Below, piece after piece: positions 24,485-34,955 of a stretch of DNA of 64,000 nt. Each line of letters opens with the position of its first letter. Position 1 is the stretch's first letter. Location of the stretch: NCBI GenBank assembly GCA_030407315.1, contig JALQPE010000589.1, positions 1-64,000 of the forward strand. Direction: 5' to 3'. Position numbers and translations under genes: made by a program. Origin of the DNA: Asparagopsis taxiformis. Its lineage: Eukaryota > Rhodophyta > Florideophyceae > Bonnemaisoniales > Bonnemaisoniaceae. The notes under the pieces were generated by a model, which saw only the letters and a program-made list of their open reading frames with translations, did not search any database and was not told the origin of the DNA.

Positions 24485-24797
24485 TAGTGCTGTGTTTTAT
24501 ATTGGATCTGATATGTATAATCACGGGTGGAAGGGCGGAGAAACGGCGTCGATTCGTGCTTATCTGGCGACAAATGCGGCGAAGAAAAGAATTTCAGAAG
24601 AGTTGAAGACAGTTCATTGGTTTAATCCGAAGGAGTTTGGAGTCAGTCAAGATACAATGGGCATGCTGGGGTTGGTAGACGCGGCAACGTGCGTTGGTAG
24701 ATGCGGCAACCTGCGTGCAGGCGGACCGATTTGTTTATGCACTGCCGTCCAATTTTGGGAGCTGGGTAGCGGGGCAGAGGGCGGGCTAGGGGTTTAG
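24432..24797 (+). CDS. Possible C-terminal continuation of the Sel1-repeat protein
   Basis: Open frame of about 120 codons overlapping the end of the Sel1 pseudogene in another frame. Its first 70 residues (HYDSAVFYIGSDMYNHGWKG and onward) look like genuine protein, and the end (after GMLGLVDAATC) like non-coding sequence. A small duplication, GTAGA(C/T)GCGGCAAC, occurs twice near 24677-24703. It is either the true C-terminus after one more frameshift or a remnant of a neighbouring gene. No family recognised. Confidence 0.3.
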   Translation: MLEAKRQAEGLGNHSHYDSAVFYIGSDMYNHGWKGGETASIRAYLATNAAKKRISEELKTVHWFNPKEFGVSQDTMGMLGLVDAATCVGRCGNLRAGGPICLCTAVQFWELGSGAEGGLGV

Positions 24798-24874
24798 GGG
24801 ATTAGGTCATCATCTTATGTCCGGGACATGTGTATTAAAATGAACTCTTATTGTATTGCAGCAAGGAACGGCGT

Positions 24875-25870
24875 CTACAACTTTTGCCTCTTTCGCATTG
24901 CATCCGCTTCTAGTTCGTCAACAGCCTCCATAATCTCCTCGTCAAACTCCTCGTCAGACAGCTCGGGGGCAATGTGAGAGACTGGGAGTGATTTTCTCTT
25001 GGGGATTCTAGGAACAAGAGGAGCCATTAGCTTTTTAGCTTCATCTCCGGCTATTCCAGTGACAGCCTTCTCCAGCCGCTCGGATTTGATCTTTGCAAAC
25101 CTATGTGGTCTGAAAAATTCTTCAATACGTCGTTGTTGAGGACCGTTTCTCTTCTCCAGGTCCTCCCGTAACGCTCCAACGGCTCCCTCAAATTTGTCAA
25201 CATCCCATCCAAACTTATCCCAACAAAACTTGGCTAGACCATTGAAATCCACCTTACTCCATTTGAATTTCTCCGTGGATTCGTTGACGGCAGGCATCAT
25301 ATGGGTATCGAAAACTGCAGGCTTGGGAAAATCTTCTCGGACTTCCCAGTTTCGTTTGACATTGCGATGTTTCCAGCAGAATCTTCGTCTCACAGCCTCG
25401 AGGGACGAACCATTCATCACTGATTCCTCCGGTTCCTCGTCCAATGCCGTAATCTTCTTTGTCCATTCACGGAATTCTATTAAACCTTGAGGTCCTGGAA
25501 ATGCTTCCAGTATCTCCATACTGTTTACAATACCGACACCTCGCACCCCAGAAGTGTAGTCCGAGCCGAGTAAGAGGGCTAACTGGATCAATTGTTCCCT
25601 TTCGAAACCAAGACTAGACTCGATGTCCGTCGAGTGGTACGCTTCGGCAAATTTTCCCTTGGCGAAGAGATGACGATAAACCACTTTCGCTCCGAAAAGA
25701 GAGGCGTCAAAATCTTCAGTAACTATGCCGTCTACGACATTGTTCAGGTTTAAAAAGGCGCATTGTGCCTCTGCTTCAGTTGGTGCCTCTAGGTAGGGAA
25801 TCCCGAACAGCTTGATCAAGTCTCTTGTCTCGACATAAATTTCTTCAGAGAATGACTCGGCGAAGCCCTG
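24875..25870 (-). pseudogene. XPG/Rad2 (ERCC5-like) endonuclease, C-terminal half only
   Basis: Structure-specific 5'-flap type nuclease of nucleotide-excision repair. The retained part is the I-region and tail. Visible are LFGIPYLEAPTEAEAQCA (conserved Glu residues of the active site), the metal-binding TEDFDASLFGA (two Asp as in EDxD of the FEN1/XPG family), LALLLGSDYTSGVRGVG (helix-hairpin-helix with the GSDYT signature) and a C-terminal QRRIEEFF, which resembles a PCNA-binding box. The basic/acidic tail ends at 24875. Unusually the N-region (XPG N-terminal nuclease domain and the long spacer) is absent. The frame is open back to about 25,870, where sequence belonging to NOP2 begins on the same strand. 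The longest ATG-started frame is 25819. A fragment cannot be a complete nuclease. Confidence 0.72.
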
Positions 25871-25879
25871 TTGAGTCGC

Positions 25880-26970
25880 TTATTTTCCGGAGATCGCTAC
25901 TAATGACTTCAAACGATCTCGCTTCAAGTCATTTGCAATGAGTGTACCAGTGTTCTTCATCACCGAGGCATTGTAAGCAGTCTTTCCACCAGGTGCAGCT
26001 GCCATGTCAACAAACTTCTCATTCTCCTGCGGAGCAAGCGCAACGACTTGCAGAATGCTTGATGCGGATTGAATCATATAATGCCCAGACAAATATTTTG
26101 GAGTTGCACCAACCGGCACCTGGGAGTCATACACGACCAAGCCCACCTTCGACCATTTGTCAATTGGATCAACGTTCATACCTCGACTGATCAGAGATTG
26201 AGCAAGATCCCTTCTTGTTTTCAGGGTATTTGTTCGAATGGTGAGTGGCCTTGGCGATTCAGACGCTTCCATGATATCCACAATTTCAGCATTGAGGAAT
26301 ATATCCAAGAGAATGGTAGCCAGCTCCTCATTGTAGCTGAAGCACTCGCAAACAGACTCTCGGAGAGCATCAATGTAGTCAGAGCGACACTTTGACGCTA
26401 CCTTGCGATTCTTAAAATCACCAAGCACTTGCAGTATTCCACGGATTTTCAGTAGCAACTTCTCACGTGTTGACCCGAGAACAGCATTTTCATCGTCAGT
26501 ACCGCGAGAAAGCACTCCGCCCTCAAGTTTGAATTTGGATTCAGCCGCTTTTGCTCTGTCACGCTCATCCTGAAGTTCTGCTTTTGCTTCCGTGGCCTCT
26601 TGTTCTTTCTCCTGGATAATTTGTCGTGAGGCGAGCTCCAATTTATCCAGGGGCAGACTACCATCGTCGTCCGAACTATCGGCGTCGGGGTCGGTACAGA
26701 GTCAGATTCGTCTACATCACCATCAATGATAAAGGCCAGGTCTTCTTCTGTTGGCTCTTCTTCCATGTCAATATCGCGGGCACGGCGAGACCTGCGACGG
26801 GAAGTTTGAACCATAGATTCATCTTCAAATAGGTTTGCATCACTGTTACTTGATTTGAGCTTCAACCACTTTGCATTGTCATCTGAAAAGACAGTTGCAG
26901 CAGCTTTGTTTGATTTCTTGCGTCTATTTATCTGCTCTTCTTCCGAACCATCGTCTGTCATGTCTGCCAT
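25880..26970 (-). pseudogene. NOP2/NSUN1-like rRNA (cytosine-5) methyltransferase, N-terminal two thirds
   Basis: Nucleolar m5C methyltransferase acting on large-subunit rRNA in ribosome assembly. An acidic/basic N-terminus (MADMTDDGSEEEQINRRKK at 26970) precedes a frameshift near 26650. The family block then follows: PRPLTIRTNTLKTRRDLAQ, GLVVYDSQVPVGATPKYLSG, ALAPQENEKFVDMAAAPGGK (SAM-binding motif I) and NDLKRDRLKSLVA. The frame then stops at a TAA at 25880-25882. The motif IV region with the catalytic cysteines and everything after it is missing and is replaced by XPG sequence. Upstream of 26970 the same frame continues after a TGA (26980-26982) with similar charged sequence back to about 27140, so the true N-terminus may have been longer. 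Confidence 0.72.
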
Positions 26971-26979
26971 GTTTTCATG

Positions 26980-27935
26980 TCAAGAAGCGTCGTCGTCTGA
27001 GTTACCTGGAACAGGAAGCTCCTCTTCGGCATGCCCATTGGCAGTAGCAGACTTGTCTTCCGATTCGCCTCGTTTGGCATCTCAGGCCTTTGCACGTGCA
27101 GCACGAGCAGCACGCCCCTGGTCTTTTTCTTGGCGACTAGAGCTGCAAGAGCATGATCATCCTGTTGCTCCTTGCCAGCTTTCTCGAGTTTGTACGCTAA
27201 ACGCCTGCGACGGGAGCGGTCTCTCTGGCCTGCGCCCTCTGAAACTGGGATATCATGCTCTAGTCCAGTTCCGTGTTCTTCCACACGCTTCGGAAGTTTG
27301 GCACGCTGGAAGTATGTCGCAACCAAACGCGACTTTTTGTCATCAATAGGCTCATATACTGACCCGTGACTACGTGACGTCCAGGGGTCATTCAACTGTT
27401 CCAGCACAAGTGAATTGAGATCAATCTGGGCGCGTGGGAATTTGACACCCTCCTGTGCACGACTTGCATCTTCATGCCCAATATGAGAGACATGATCATA
27501 GCTGAAATTACGCCTCTTGAGACCAGTAGAAACCAGCCGACGGTAAAGGTCTTCATCATCGTAACCATAGGTGCGTATACGTTCATCATAACCACCGACA
27601 TTCCAGAAATTACGCTGCGAAACGAGCAAAGCCCCATTCAGATGCATTTCATTTGCATCGCGCGCGTTGATGTAATATCCAGTATAGAAGAACGGCTGCG
27701 TCGCAGACAGCTTGTGACTAACAATAGCCTCGGGCGACAGGACATAATCACAGTCCACCTTGAAGAAGACATCAAAGGTGGCTCTACTGAACACCAAATT
27801 TTACGCACGCGCGTTCGATGTACAGGATTGTTTCATTGGAAAACTTGTCCTCCAGGAATTTTAGACTCATCTCCAATGCGTTGGCCACGAAGAGTTCGCG
27901 AGGTAGGTTTGGGAGTGTGACGCGTATTTTAGGTG
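26980..27935 (-). CDS. Glycosyltransferase, GT-A fold, galactosyltransferase-like (Glyco_transf_7C type), frameshifted
   Basis: Probable Golgi or secretory-pathway nucleotide-sugar glycosyltransferase. Visible motifs: ARATFDVFFKVDCDYVLSP with a DxD-like DCD near 27760. NGALLVSQRNFWNVGGYDER and YGYDDEDLYRRLVSTG (27520-27640) resemble the C-terminal acceptor-side block of beta-4-galactosyltransferase-type enzymes. Upstream of 27797 the frame shifts and continues as RELFVANALEMSLKFLEDKF to about 27935, after which homology cannot be followed. The 3' portion, 26980-27140, is a charged tail in a shifted frame that contains one TGA (near 27088). It may instead be the lost N-terminus of NOP2, because it is in frame with it across the TGA at 26980. 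Boundaries are uncertain. Confidence 0.5.
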
Positions 27936-28413
27936 TGAGTTGTAGAAGGTGTGGATGTGGGCGCAGAGAGCTGTGTGTGATGAGGCGGAAAGGTTGTGTT
28001 GGATGGTAAGGTTGGTGAAGGTGGGATAGAAGGATGTTCGGCGATGGAAAGTGCAGAATGAAAGGAATCAGCCGATGAATCGGAAAGGTTTTCGGGCTGT
28101 TGATTCATAACCTAGAAGTGGAGCAAGCTTCAGTAGTTTGCAAAGAGATCAAGATGATGGCCAAGTTGTAAAGGAAGGTCACGCCCGGCCAAGTGCGATA
28201 CTTGATATGATCTGTCGAGTTGGCAACACTTGTTTTGTACTCGTGGCCACGTGGACGGGCGTTCCAACGAAATTAATTTATTTCAAATCCGTCGGCGAAG
28301 TCGTAACACCAGCAACATCCTCACAGTGGCCTGATAGACATCCTTCCGTGACCTCAGTTCGCTACATCCGCAAACCACCAACAACTTTGTTCTCAGCGCC
28401 CATCTTCCTCAAA
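27936..28413. other. Region between the glycosyltransferase and PWP2 remnants
   Basis: No gene recognised. Divergent gene starts flank it, so any promoters for both would lie here. The first 100 bp may contain more decayed glycosyltransferase sequence. Confidence 0.4.
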
Positions 28414-29270
28414 ATGGTTATTCCAAACTATTCCATTCGTCATCTTCTTGGTGCCCCATACACAGGTGGTGGTTGACTTTCACTAAATCAGGAAACACCT
28501 TGTTGCTCACTACCGAAGCGCGTCTCATTCAAATTGATCTCGCTGCAGGTCGAACTCGCACCCTCTCGTTCGAGGGCACCCATCCTCTCTTGCACATTTC
28601 TAAATCCTAAATGACTTAACAGATCCTGCTTGTCGACGAGCTCGCTCGCTGCTACCTCGTCTCGTCTTCATCCGCACGGATATCCGCTCGCATGTCTCTG
28701 CGCCTCTCTAAAATCACAGCTCCTCGCATATCTCCTTCTGGTGCATTCGCTGCATTCGCATCAGATTCTACGGTGGAAATCTGGTGAGTGCCGCTCACTC
28801 CAATCCCCTCCCATGCTGCCTTTAACAAACACGCTGGCTTTAATGTCGGCGCCACTGCTCCACCATGTATTGCTTGGAGCCCTGACTCACATCGTGTGGC
28901 AGTTGGGTAAGAAGATGACGCTCAGCGGGGAAGCGATGGATGCAATTAATGACGACAGTGAGGAGGATGTAGACTATGGCGAGATGCGGCATGCGGATCA
29001 AATGTCGCTTCCGGGCGCACGCTCTGAAAGTCTACTTCGACGAAAAAAGCTGATGAAAGCAGAAGTCAATTGTGTTAGCGTCTGTCCCACTGGTCGGCTC
29101 TGGGCTGCGGTTTCTACGGAAGGAGTACTCGTTTACAGTGAAGAGTCAAATATCGATGACGGTTTGGGGGAGGACTGGTAACACGAGCTATCAACATTTT
29201 GGGCACGCTGCAGTGTCTTGATGAAGCCGTCACACATGTAGTCGTGTCGGATTGCATCCCCAAGACATAG
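28414..29270 (+). pseudogene. PWP2/UTP1-like U3 snoRNP WD40 protein, internally deleted
   Basis: PWP2 is a double-propeller scaffold of the small-subunit processome. The N-terminus is recognisable: MVIPNYSIRHLLGAPYTGG at 28414, then TKSGNTLLLTTEARLIQIDL after a shift near 28477, then MSLRLSKITAPRISPSGAF and CIAWSPDSHRVAVG near 28860-28905. One in-frame TGA follows EIW near 28793. Immediately after, the sequence jumps to the C-terminal region of the family: a segment before MSLPG, then VNCVSVCPTGRLWAAVSTEGVLVYS near 29065-29140. Several hundred residues of propeller between them are missing. After another shift near 29180 the reading ends at 29270, short of the usual C-terminal helical domain. 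A remnant, not a working gene. Confidence 0.68.
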
Positions 29271-29485
29271 TGAAATTTCCAACGTGAACTGATGATGTTC
29301 CTGCGCAGTGCACAGTTATATTATACGTCACTGGACAGTAAATATTTCGTTCTCCGTTGCTGCCATCCTCTGCCTAAGTTGATTTTACTCATTTGTCGCT
29401 CAAACATACTGCAACCGCAATTGAATTCTGCTGCGTTTTGTAGGTGTGGATCTTGGCCACATTGCTATTGGTTCACAGAAATATT

Positions 29486-29697
29486 CTAGTCTAGGTCTAG
29501 GAACTTGGTCAAGAAGTCACGCGAATAGGAATCCAGCCGACCATCTAGAAGCTCCGGGATCTCAAGGATAACACTATCAGGAGAGATATGGTCGACCCAA
29601 GGGCATCCATTCCTTCTCAAACATGGTTCATAACGGCACGTTAGAGCATTTCCATCCTTCTTTTCCATCCATTCAACTGTGATCTTGAGTACATTTC
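29486..29697 (-). pseudogene. 3' part of the gene split by the LTR insertion (DUF7869-type C-terminal domain)
   Basis: Encodes the last 70 or so residues (VLKITVEWMEKKDG to DFLTKFLDLD) of the minus-strand gene whose 5' part lies at 38831-39664. Codon phase is continuous across the insertion if one copy of the ATTTC duplication is counted. The piece aligns with the C-terminus of the protein at 44087-46639: IRWYEVYDKRDAWSGKYHP there corresponds to VEWMEKKDGNALTCRYEP here, and both end in a helix after ESVIAEFP/DSVILEIP. The reading stops at 29486. Confidence 0.75.
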
Positions 29698-31081
29698 TGT
29701 AGTGCAATGCCACTTGGCGAAGCGCTTACAGCTAGGTGTTTCACCTCCAATTTTGGGCACTTTACCCAATTCTTTTAATTCTCAACTATTATGGACTATC
29801 TATTCTAACAGCAGTGCAATCACTGAACACGTGGCACGTGACACCAGTGATACACTGAATTGTACACTACACCTAACAGTTTACACTGTATTTACAGTGT
29901 GCCAGCGCCGCCGGCGCACCCGTCACTTAGGGTTTTTCGACCACCCCACTGTATCAGTATTTAGCCTAGCTATTGGACACCAACCACAAGGACATTTAGG
30001 GCTACAAGCCACATGTAATTTATTATTTAACTAGAGGCGAATCGCCATGTCCTTTGATTGTAAAAGCCAGCCGGAAGCTCGGTGTCCAATCTACCCCCAG
30101 GGTGCGTTTTGCCTACTGATTCAGTGTGCTTCTCCCTTGGCTATGGTGCTTGGCACTCTTCCGGTGTCCCTTTTCGCTGATTCAGCTTCTCAATGTCGGG
30201 ACGCTGTATCAGCATTGCCCCTACCACGCGTCACCGGTGGTGCGCGTGCCCCTCAATCAGGTGTCTTCGGCCGCCTGGTGCCCACCCGGAGGTATGGTTG
30301 CGAGCCACTCCCAACTTGCGTTTCGCAGTCTCATTACAGCCTGCTTCGACTTTGGCTATAGTGTCTGGCCTGCTTCTGGAACCCATTCCCCGCTGTATCA
30401 GCTTTCTGTCCTGGCCGTAGTGCTGGTTCAGCAAAACCCCCCCCGCCGACCAATCGGACTTGGTTATTGATGTGCTCCCAACGATCGTCTTGCAGTCTCA
30501 TGGAAGCCTGCTTCGTCTTTGGCTATAGCGCGGACCGCGCCGACCCTGGTCACTCAACTGATTCAGTCTGTGACTGGTTATTCTGCTGGATCAGCTTCCC
30601 TTTCCCCGATACCACGCGTCACCGGTGGTGCGCGTGCCCTTCGATCAGGTATCTTCGGGTGCCTGGTGCCCGGCTCTTGAGCCACTGCCCCTCTCCCGCT
30701 GTACCAGCGTATCGCTGTATGCATCGCTGTACCAGCGCCCGCCCTATCCTATAGGGCTCCCCTTTCTTCTTCCCTTTTGCTTCTTATACAGGGCACTCAC
30801 CCCTTTTGTGCCTGGTGTCCTCCCTTCTTCCCTATTAGGGTTGGTGAACCACCATCCTTTCGGTGCACCACCATGACTCACCATGTGACCACAGGATTCT
30901 AGACGGATCGTCTGTGTGGCCTTACAACCCACACTAAGGCAGGCGATTCGCCTTTGCTCTACCACACTCAACTCGAGCCTGACTACCGAGACAGGAGGGC
31001 TCGAACACCTCGCGGTGGCTCGCCGATTCGGCTTACAGCCAAGGCTGCCCGTTGTCGAATCGACCAAGCCATTGCACTACA
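29698..31081 (+). repeat. LTR 1 of the tandem element
   Basis: 1,384 bp. Contains many short palindromes and an internal direct repeat: ACCACGCGTCACCGGTGGTG occurs near 30222 and again near 30611, followed in both cases by a related 40-bp stretch. The C8 run is at about 30437. Small ORFs are present in all three LTRs but show no protein-like features. Confidence 0.92.
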
Positions 31082-33568
31082 ATGGTCTCTCGACCTAGAA
31101 TCTTGTTTGGCTTCACATGGTTTCATGAACCATGCATGGTGTGCTGAACTTGTAACAACATTGTAGAACATAATGTACTATAGCACCTTCCTGGAAGTAA
31201 CTGTATCAGTCGAAGCAAGGCACTGGCGAATCCCAACCACCGGCGTTACGCCTGGATCCTGATTGGGGTATCTGATTCCCTGCGGCGATGATTCATCTAC
31301 TTTCAAGATTGGTACTGGGAGTCGATGTCGGAAGCTCCCATATGTAATAACTCACACTGGCTGTGACTGCACGGGTTCTTCCTGGAGAAAAGTGTGGTGT
31401 GCAGGATGGAAAGTTAATGATGGAATCATTGAACACTCAAGTGGCATACGGCGAATCGCCCTCTGTACTTTGTCTCTCCACCAGACATCAGCGTCAGGGA
31501 TGATTGGGTACAATATTACAGCCCCAAGTGTTCGTCACTTCGATATCCCCGTATCGGGTATAATCCTGGTGTCACCTATCGCAGTGATCATTGATCACCC
31601 GACATGCCACTGATGATACTCCGTTTCGGACAATGAAGGTAATTGTTCACCAATCTGGTAACAGGGGTAACCCCTGGACCTTACCCTCTGGTCTTGCAGA
31701 GAGCAATATTTGTTGCAGTGACCCATCAGTGATTGGCACAAGAAACGTCAAATACCGGAACGTTGAAGAAGTATGCAGATGATAATGACCTATCCGACGT
31801 CCAGGATAAACAACGATCTGCTTGATGCCGTACCAACACCCACGTGAGGAATATTAATGCAGTGGGTACAAGGCATCACACTCATGTGCTTGCATTATGC
31901 GATCCGCATGTAAAGAAATCCGATAAGGCCACTGGTTGGCCTGATGTGATGTCAACACCGTATCGGTTACCAAAGTTGGAGATTGGAGTGTGTTATCACA
32001 CTCCTTTGCTACCCGGTACCCGGTGTTCGAAAAGGTTGACCAAATGATGGTTAGCTATGGGCTTGATGAGTTCTCACCAAAGATGTCTCATATCGGGATG
32101 CAACCATGAGGCACAGTGATGAAGGTCAAGATGATACATCATATACCATTGGTGTGTACCTGCACACCTTGATGATGTTCAATCGCGACTCGCGTCCTTG
32201 TATCACGCAATGATGATCAGCTATGGACCCAAGGTTGATCAAGTTCGAAGCATGCGGTACCCGCTTTGCGTCGCATAGTTTCTTACCCGCGCGCTGTATC
32301 AGCTTTGGAAGGGCTTCACCCATCAATGATTAATGGTTCCTTGGATCAAGGTTAAATTCTTGCACTGCGTGATACATGCACCCCTTTCAAGGTTATTGTA
32401 TGACCGCATGGCCTCACTATTGATGTCGCGTAGCGCACAAGTGATGTTTCACCCGATTGAATTTGTATGACACATTTCATCACTTACAATGGTCGCGTAT
32501 CGCGTGTGAAGGAGTGTTACAGGTCGGGCACCCGTATCGGGTATTGCCCAAGTATTTTCTCACTTCGGTCATCGACCAAGGTTCCTGGACTTGGTTACAG
32601 CCGTCGCGAATCGCGTGCTTTGCTTCGGGATCGATGGTGCAACTATGTCGCGTATCGCGAAAGATGTTGAGCCCCTTGGTTTATTAACTGGGATACTTTG
32701 CATTGGAGGTATCCGTCGCGTATCGCGTGCTACGCAGTGTGCCCGGCCGTGTAGCCATATCGCGGATCGCGTAAGTTGCTGCCCCACTTGTGAGTCCATT
32801 GTGCATCCTTTGGATTGAGTGCACCTGTCGCGTATCGCGTGTGTTGCATGATGCGGAACATCAGTGTTGTGTCCCATGAGTGGTATGTACCCAAGTAGGC
32901 TGAATCAGCGGTGTAGCGGTTTGCTGGCTTTGCCCAGAATGCATTTTGTATAATGGCACCTGCCACAGTCACCGGAACGGTCAGATTTGGCAATATGCCA
33001 TTGTGAGCCCCCAGGGCTGGATTTGATCAAGATCAAAAAAAATCGCAGAAATTGCCCGCCGCACCGCCGGCGGCGCCGGCGCAACTGGCCGGCCAAAAAA
33101 ATATTTTTTCAGAAATTGATCAAGCCGTTTGATCAAAACCAAAATTTGGATTTTTTATTTTGATCAAGTCGCGCGGCCACCGGCACATCAGGCCGGCCAT
33201 GGAAAAATATTTTTTCAGATTTTGATCAAGTGGCTTGATCAAAACAAAATCTGGATTTTATTTGATCAACCACGGCACAGCCAATGGCACCATTCCGGAG
33301 GTCCTCCAAGCATCCACAGTGCACGCACAGCAAAATTGTTGCGCAATTACACCCGAAACGGGTCAGATCTCCAGCGTATCATACTAGCACTTGGACAAGG
33401 GCCATATTCACAGTCAATGACTAATCTCTAGATGGCGCGATCACAGCAAGTGCCAATCATGGTGTTCCACCGAGACTACACTACCATTGCGCCCCGTGCC
33501 ATTTTGCACACCAAATTCAACACAATATTTTCCTTCGGCCACTGGCCTCCGTCTTGAGAAGGGGGGTA
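31082..33568 (+). mobile_element. Internal region 1 of the tandem element, noncoding
   Basis: About 2.49 kb without a long frame. The first 1.8 kb carries an array of 3-nt-spacer palindromes (see findings). The last 600 bp is AT-rich and carries repeated TTGATCAAAA and AAAAATATTTTTTCAGA segments in alternating orientation. It ends with the purine tract TGAGAAGGGGGG (33555-33566), the expected plus-strand primer, 2 bp before LTR 2. Confidence 0.88.
31083..31100 (+). other. Primer-binding site (first internal region)
   Basis: TGGTCTCTCGACCTAGAA, one base after the LTR end. It would pair with a tRNA whose 3' end is TTCTAGGTCGAGAGACCA. The same 18 bases occur at 34957-34974 and, reverse-complemented, beside the chromovirus 5' LTR (62637-62654). 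A functional PBS is inferred from position, the TGG start and conservation between two families. Confidence 0.85.
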
Positions 33569-34955
33569 TGTAGTGCAATGCCACTTGGCGAAGCGCTTAC
33601 AGCTAGGTGTTTCACCTCCAATTTTGGGCACTTTACCCAATTCTTTTAATTCTCAACTATTATGGACTATCTATTCTAACAGCAGTGCAATCACTGAACA
33701 CGTGGCACGTGACACCAGTGATACACTGAATTGTACACTACACCTAACAGTTTACACTGTATTTACAGTGTGCCAGCGCCGCCGGCGCACCCGTCACTTA
33801 GGGTTTTTCGACCACCCCACTGTATCAGTATTTAGCCTAGCTATTGGACACCAACCACAAGGACATTTAGGGCTACAAGCCACATGTAATTTATTATTTA
33901 ACTAGAGGCGAATCGCCATGTCCTTTGATTGTAAAAGCCAGCCGGAAGCTCGGTGTCCAATCTACCCCCAGGGTGCGTTTTGCCTACTGATTCAGTGTGC
34001 TTCTCCCTTGGCTATGGTGCTTGGCACTCTTCCGGTGTCCCTTTTCGCTGATTCAGCTTCTCAATGTCGGGACGCTGTATCAGCATTGCCCCTACCACGC
34101 GTCACCGGTGGTGCGCGTGCCCCTCAATCAGGTGTCTTCGGCCGCCTGGTGCCCACCCGGAGGTATGGTTGCGAGCCACTCCCAACTTGCGTTTCGCAGT
34201 CTCATTACAGCCTGCTTCGACTTTGGCTATAGTGTCTGGCCTGCTTCTGGAACCCATTCCCCGCTGTATCAGCTTTCTGTCCTGGCCGTAGTGCTGGTTC
34301 AGCAAAACCCCCCCCCCCGCCGACCAATCGGACTTGGTTATTGATGTGCTCCCAACGATCGTCTTGCAGTCTCATGGAAGCCTGCTTCGTCTTTGGCTAT
34401 AGCGCGGACCGCGCCGACCCTGGTCACTCAACTGATTCAGTCTGTGACTGGTTATTCTGCTGGATCAGCTTCCCTTTCCCCGATACCACGCGTCACCGGT
34501 GGTGCGCGTGCCCTTCGATCAGGTATCTTCGGGTGCCTGGTGCCCGGCTCTTGAGCCACTGCCCCTCTCCCGCTGTACCAGCGTATCGCTGTATGCATCG
34601 CTGTACCAGCGCCCGCCCTATCCTATAGGGCTCCCCTTTCTTCTTCCCTTTTGCTTCTTATACAGGGCACTCACCCCTTTTGTGCCTGGTGTCCTCCCTT
34701 CTTCCCTATTAGGGTTGGTGAACCACCATCCTTTCGGTGCACCACCATGACTCACCATGTGACCACAGGATTCTAGACGGATCGTCTGTGTGGCCTTACA
34801 ACCCACACTAAGGCAGGCGATTCGCCTTTGCTCTACCACACTCAACTCGAGCCTGACTACCGAGACAGGAGGGCTCGAACACCTCGCGGTGGCTCGCCGA
34901 TTCGGCTTACAGCCAAGGCTGCCCGTTGTCGAATCGACCAAGCCATTGCACTACA
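33569..34955 (+). repeat. LTR 2 of the tandem element (shared)
   Basis: 1,387 bp, the same as LTR 1 apart from a C11 run near 34308. It serves as the 3' LTR of unit 1 and the 5' LTR of unit 2. Confidence 0.92.

Noticed and set aside
28793..28870. Intron starting GTGAGT in the PWP2 remnant
   Set aside because: The sequence after GTGAGT continues the expected protein (HAAFNKHAGFNVGA, CIAWSPDS) in the same frame, so the TGA is better read as a nonsense change than as an intron.
29292..29489. Short ORF after the PWP2 remnant
   Set aside because: Cys-rich, no family features, non-ATG-like context; looks like random reading of intergenic DNA.
30985..31081. Antisense tRNA-Tyr-like fold (CTGTAAG loop, TTCGAGC box) at the 3' end of the tandem element's LTRs
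   Set aside because: An anticodon-like stem and a T-loop-like box can be drawn, but there is no matching 7-bp acceptor stem and the T stem pairs poorly. The stems coincide with the element's own short palindromes.
29698..32839. Palindrome centres as GANTC methylation sites for the nearby beta-class methylase
   Set aside because: GATTC, GAATC and GACTC fit GANTC, but about half the centres are GTATC or GGATC, and the element lies there only by insertion.
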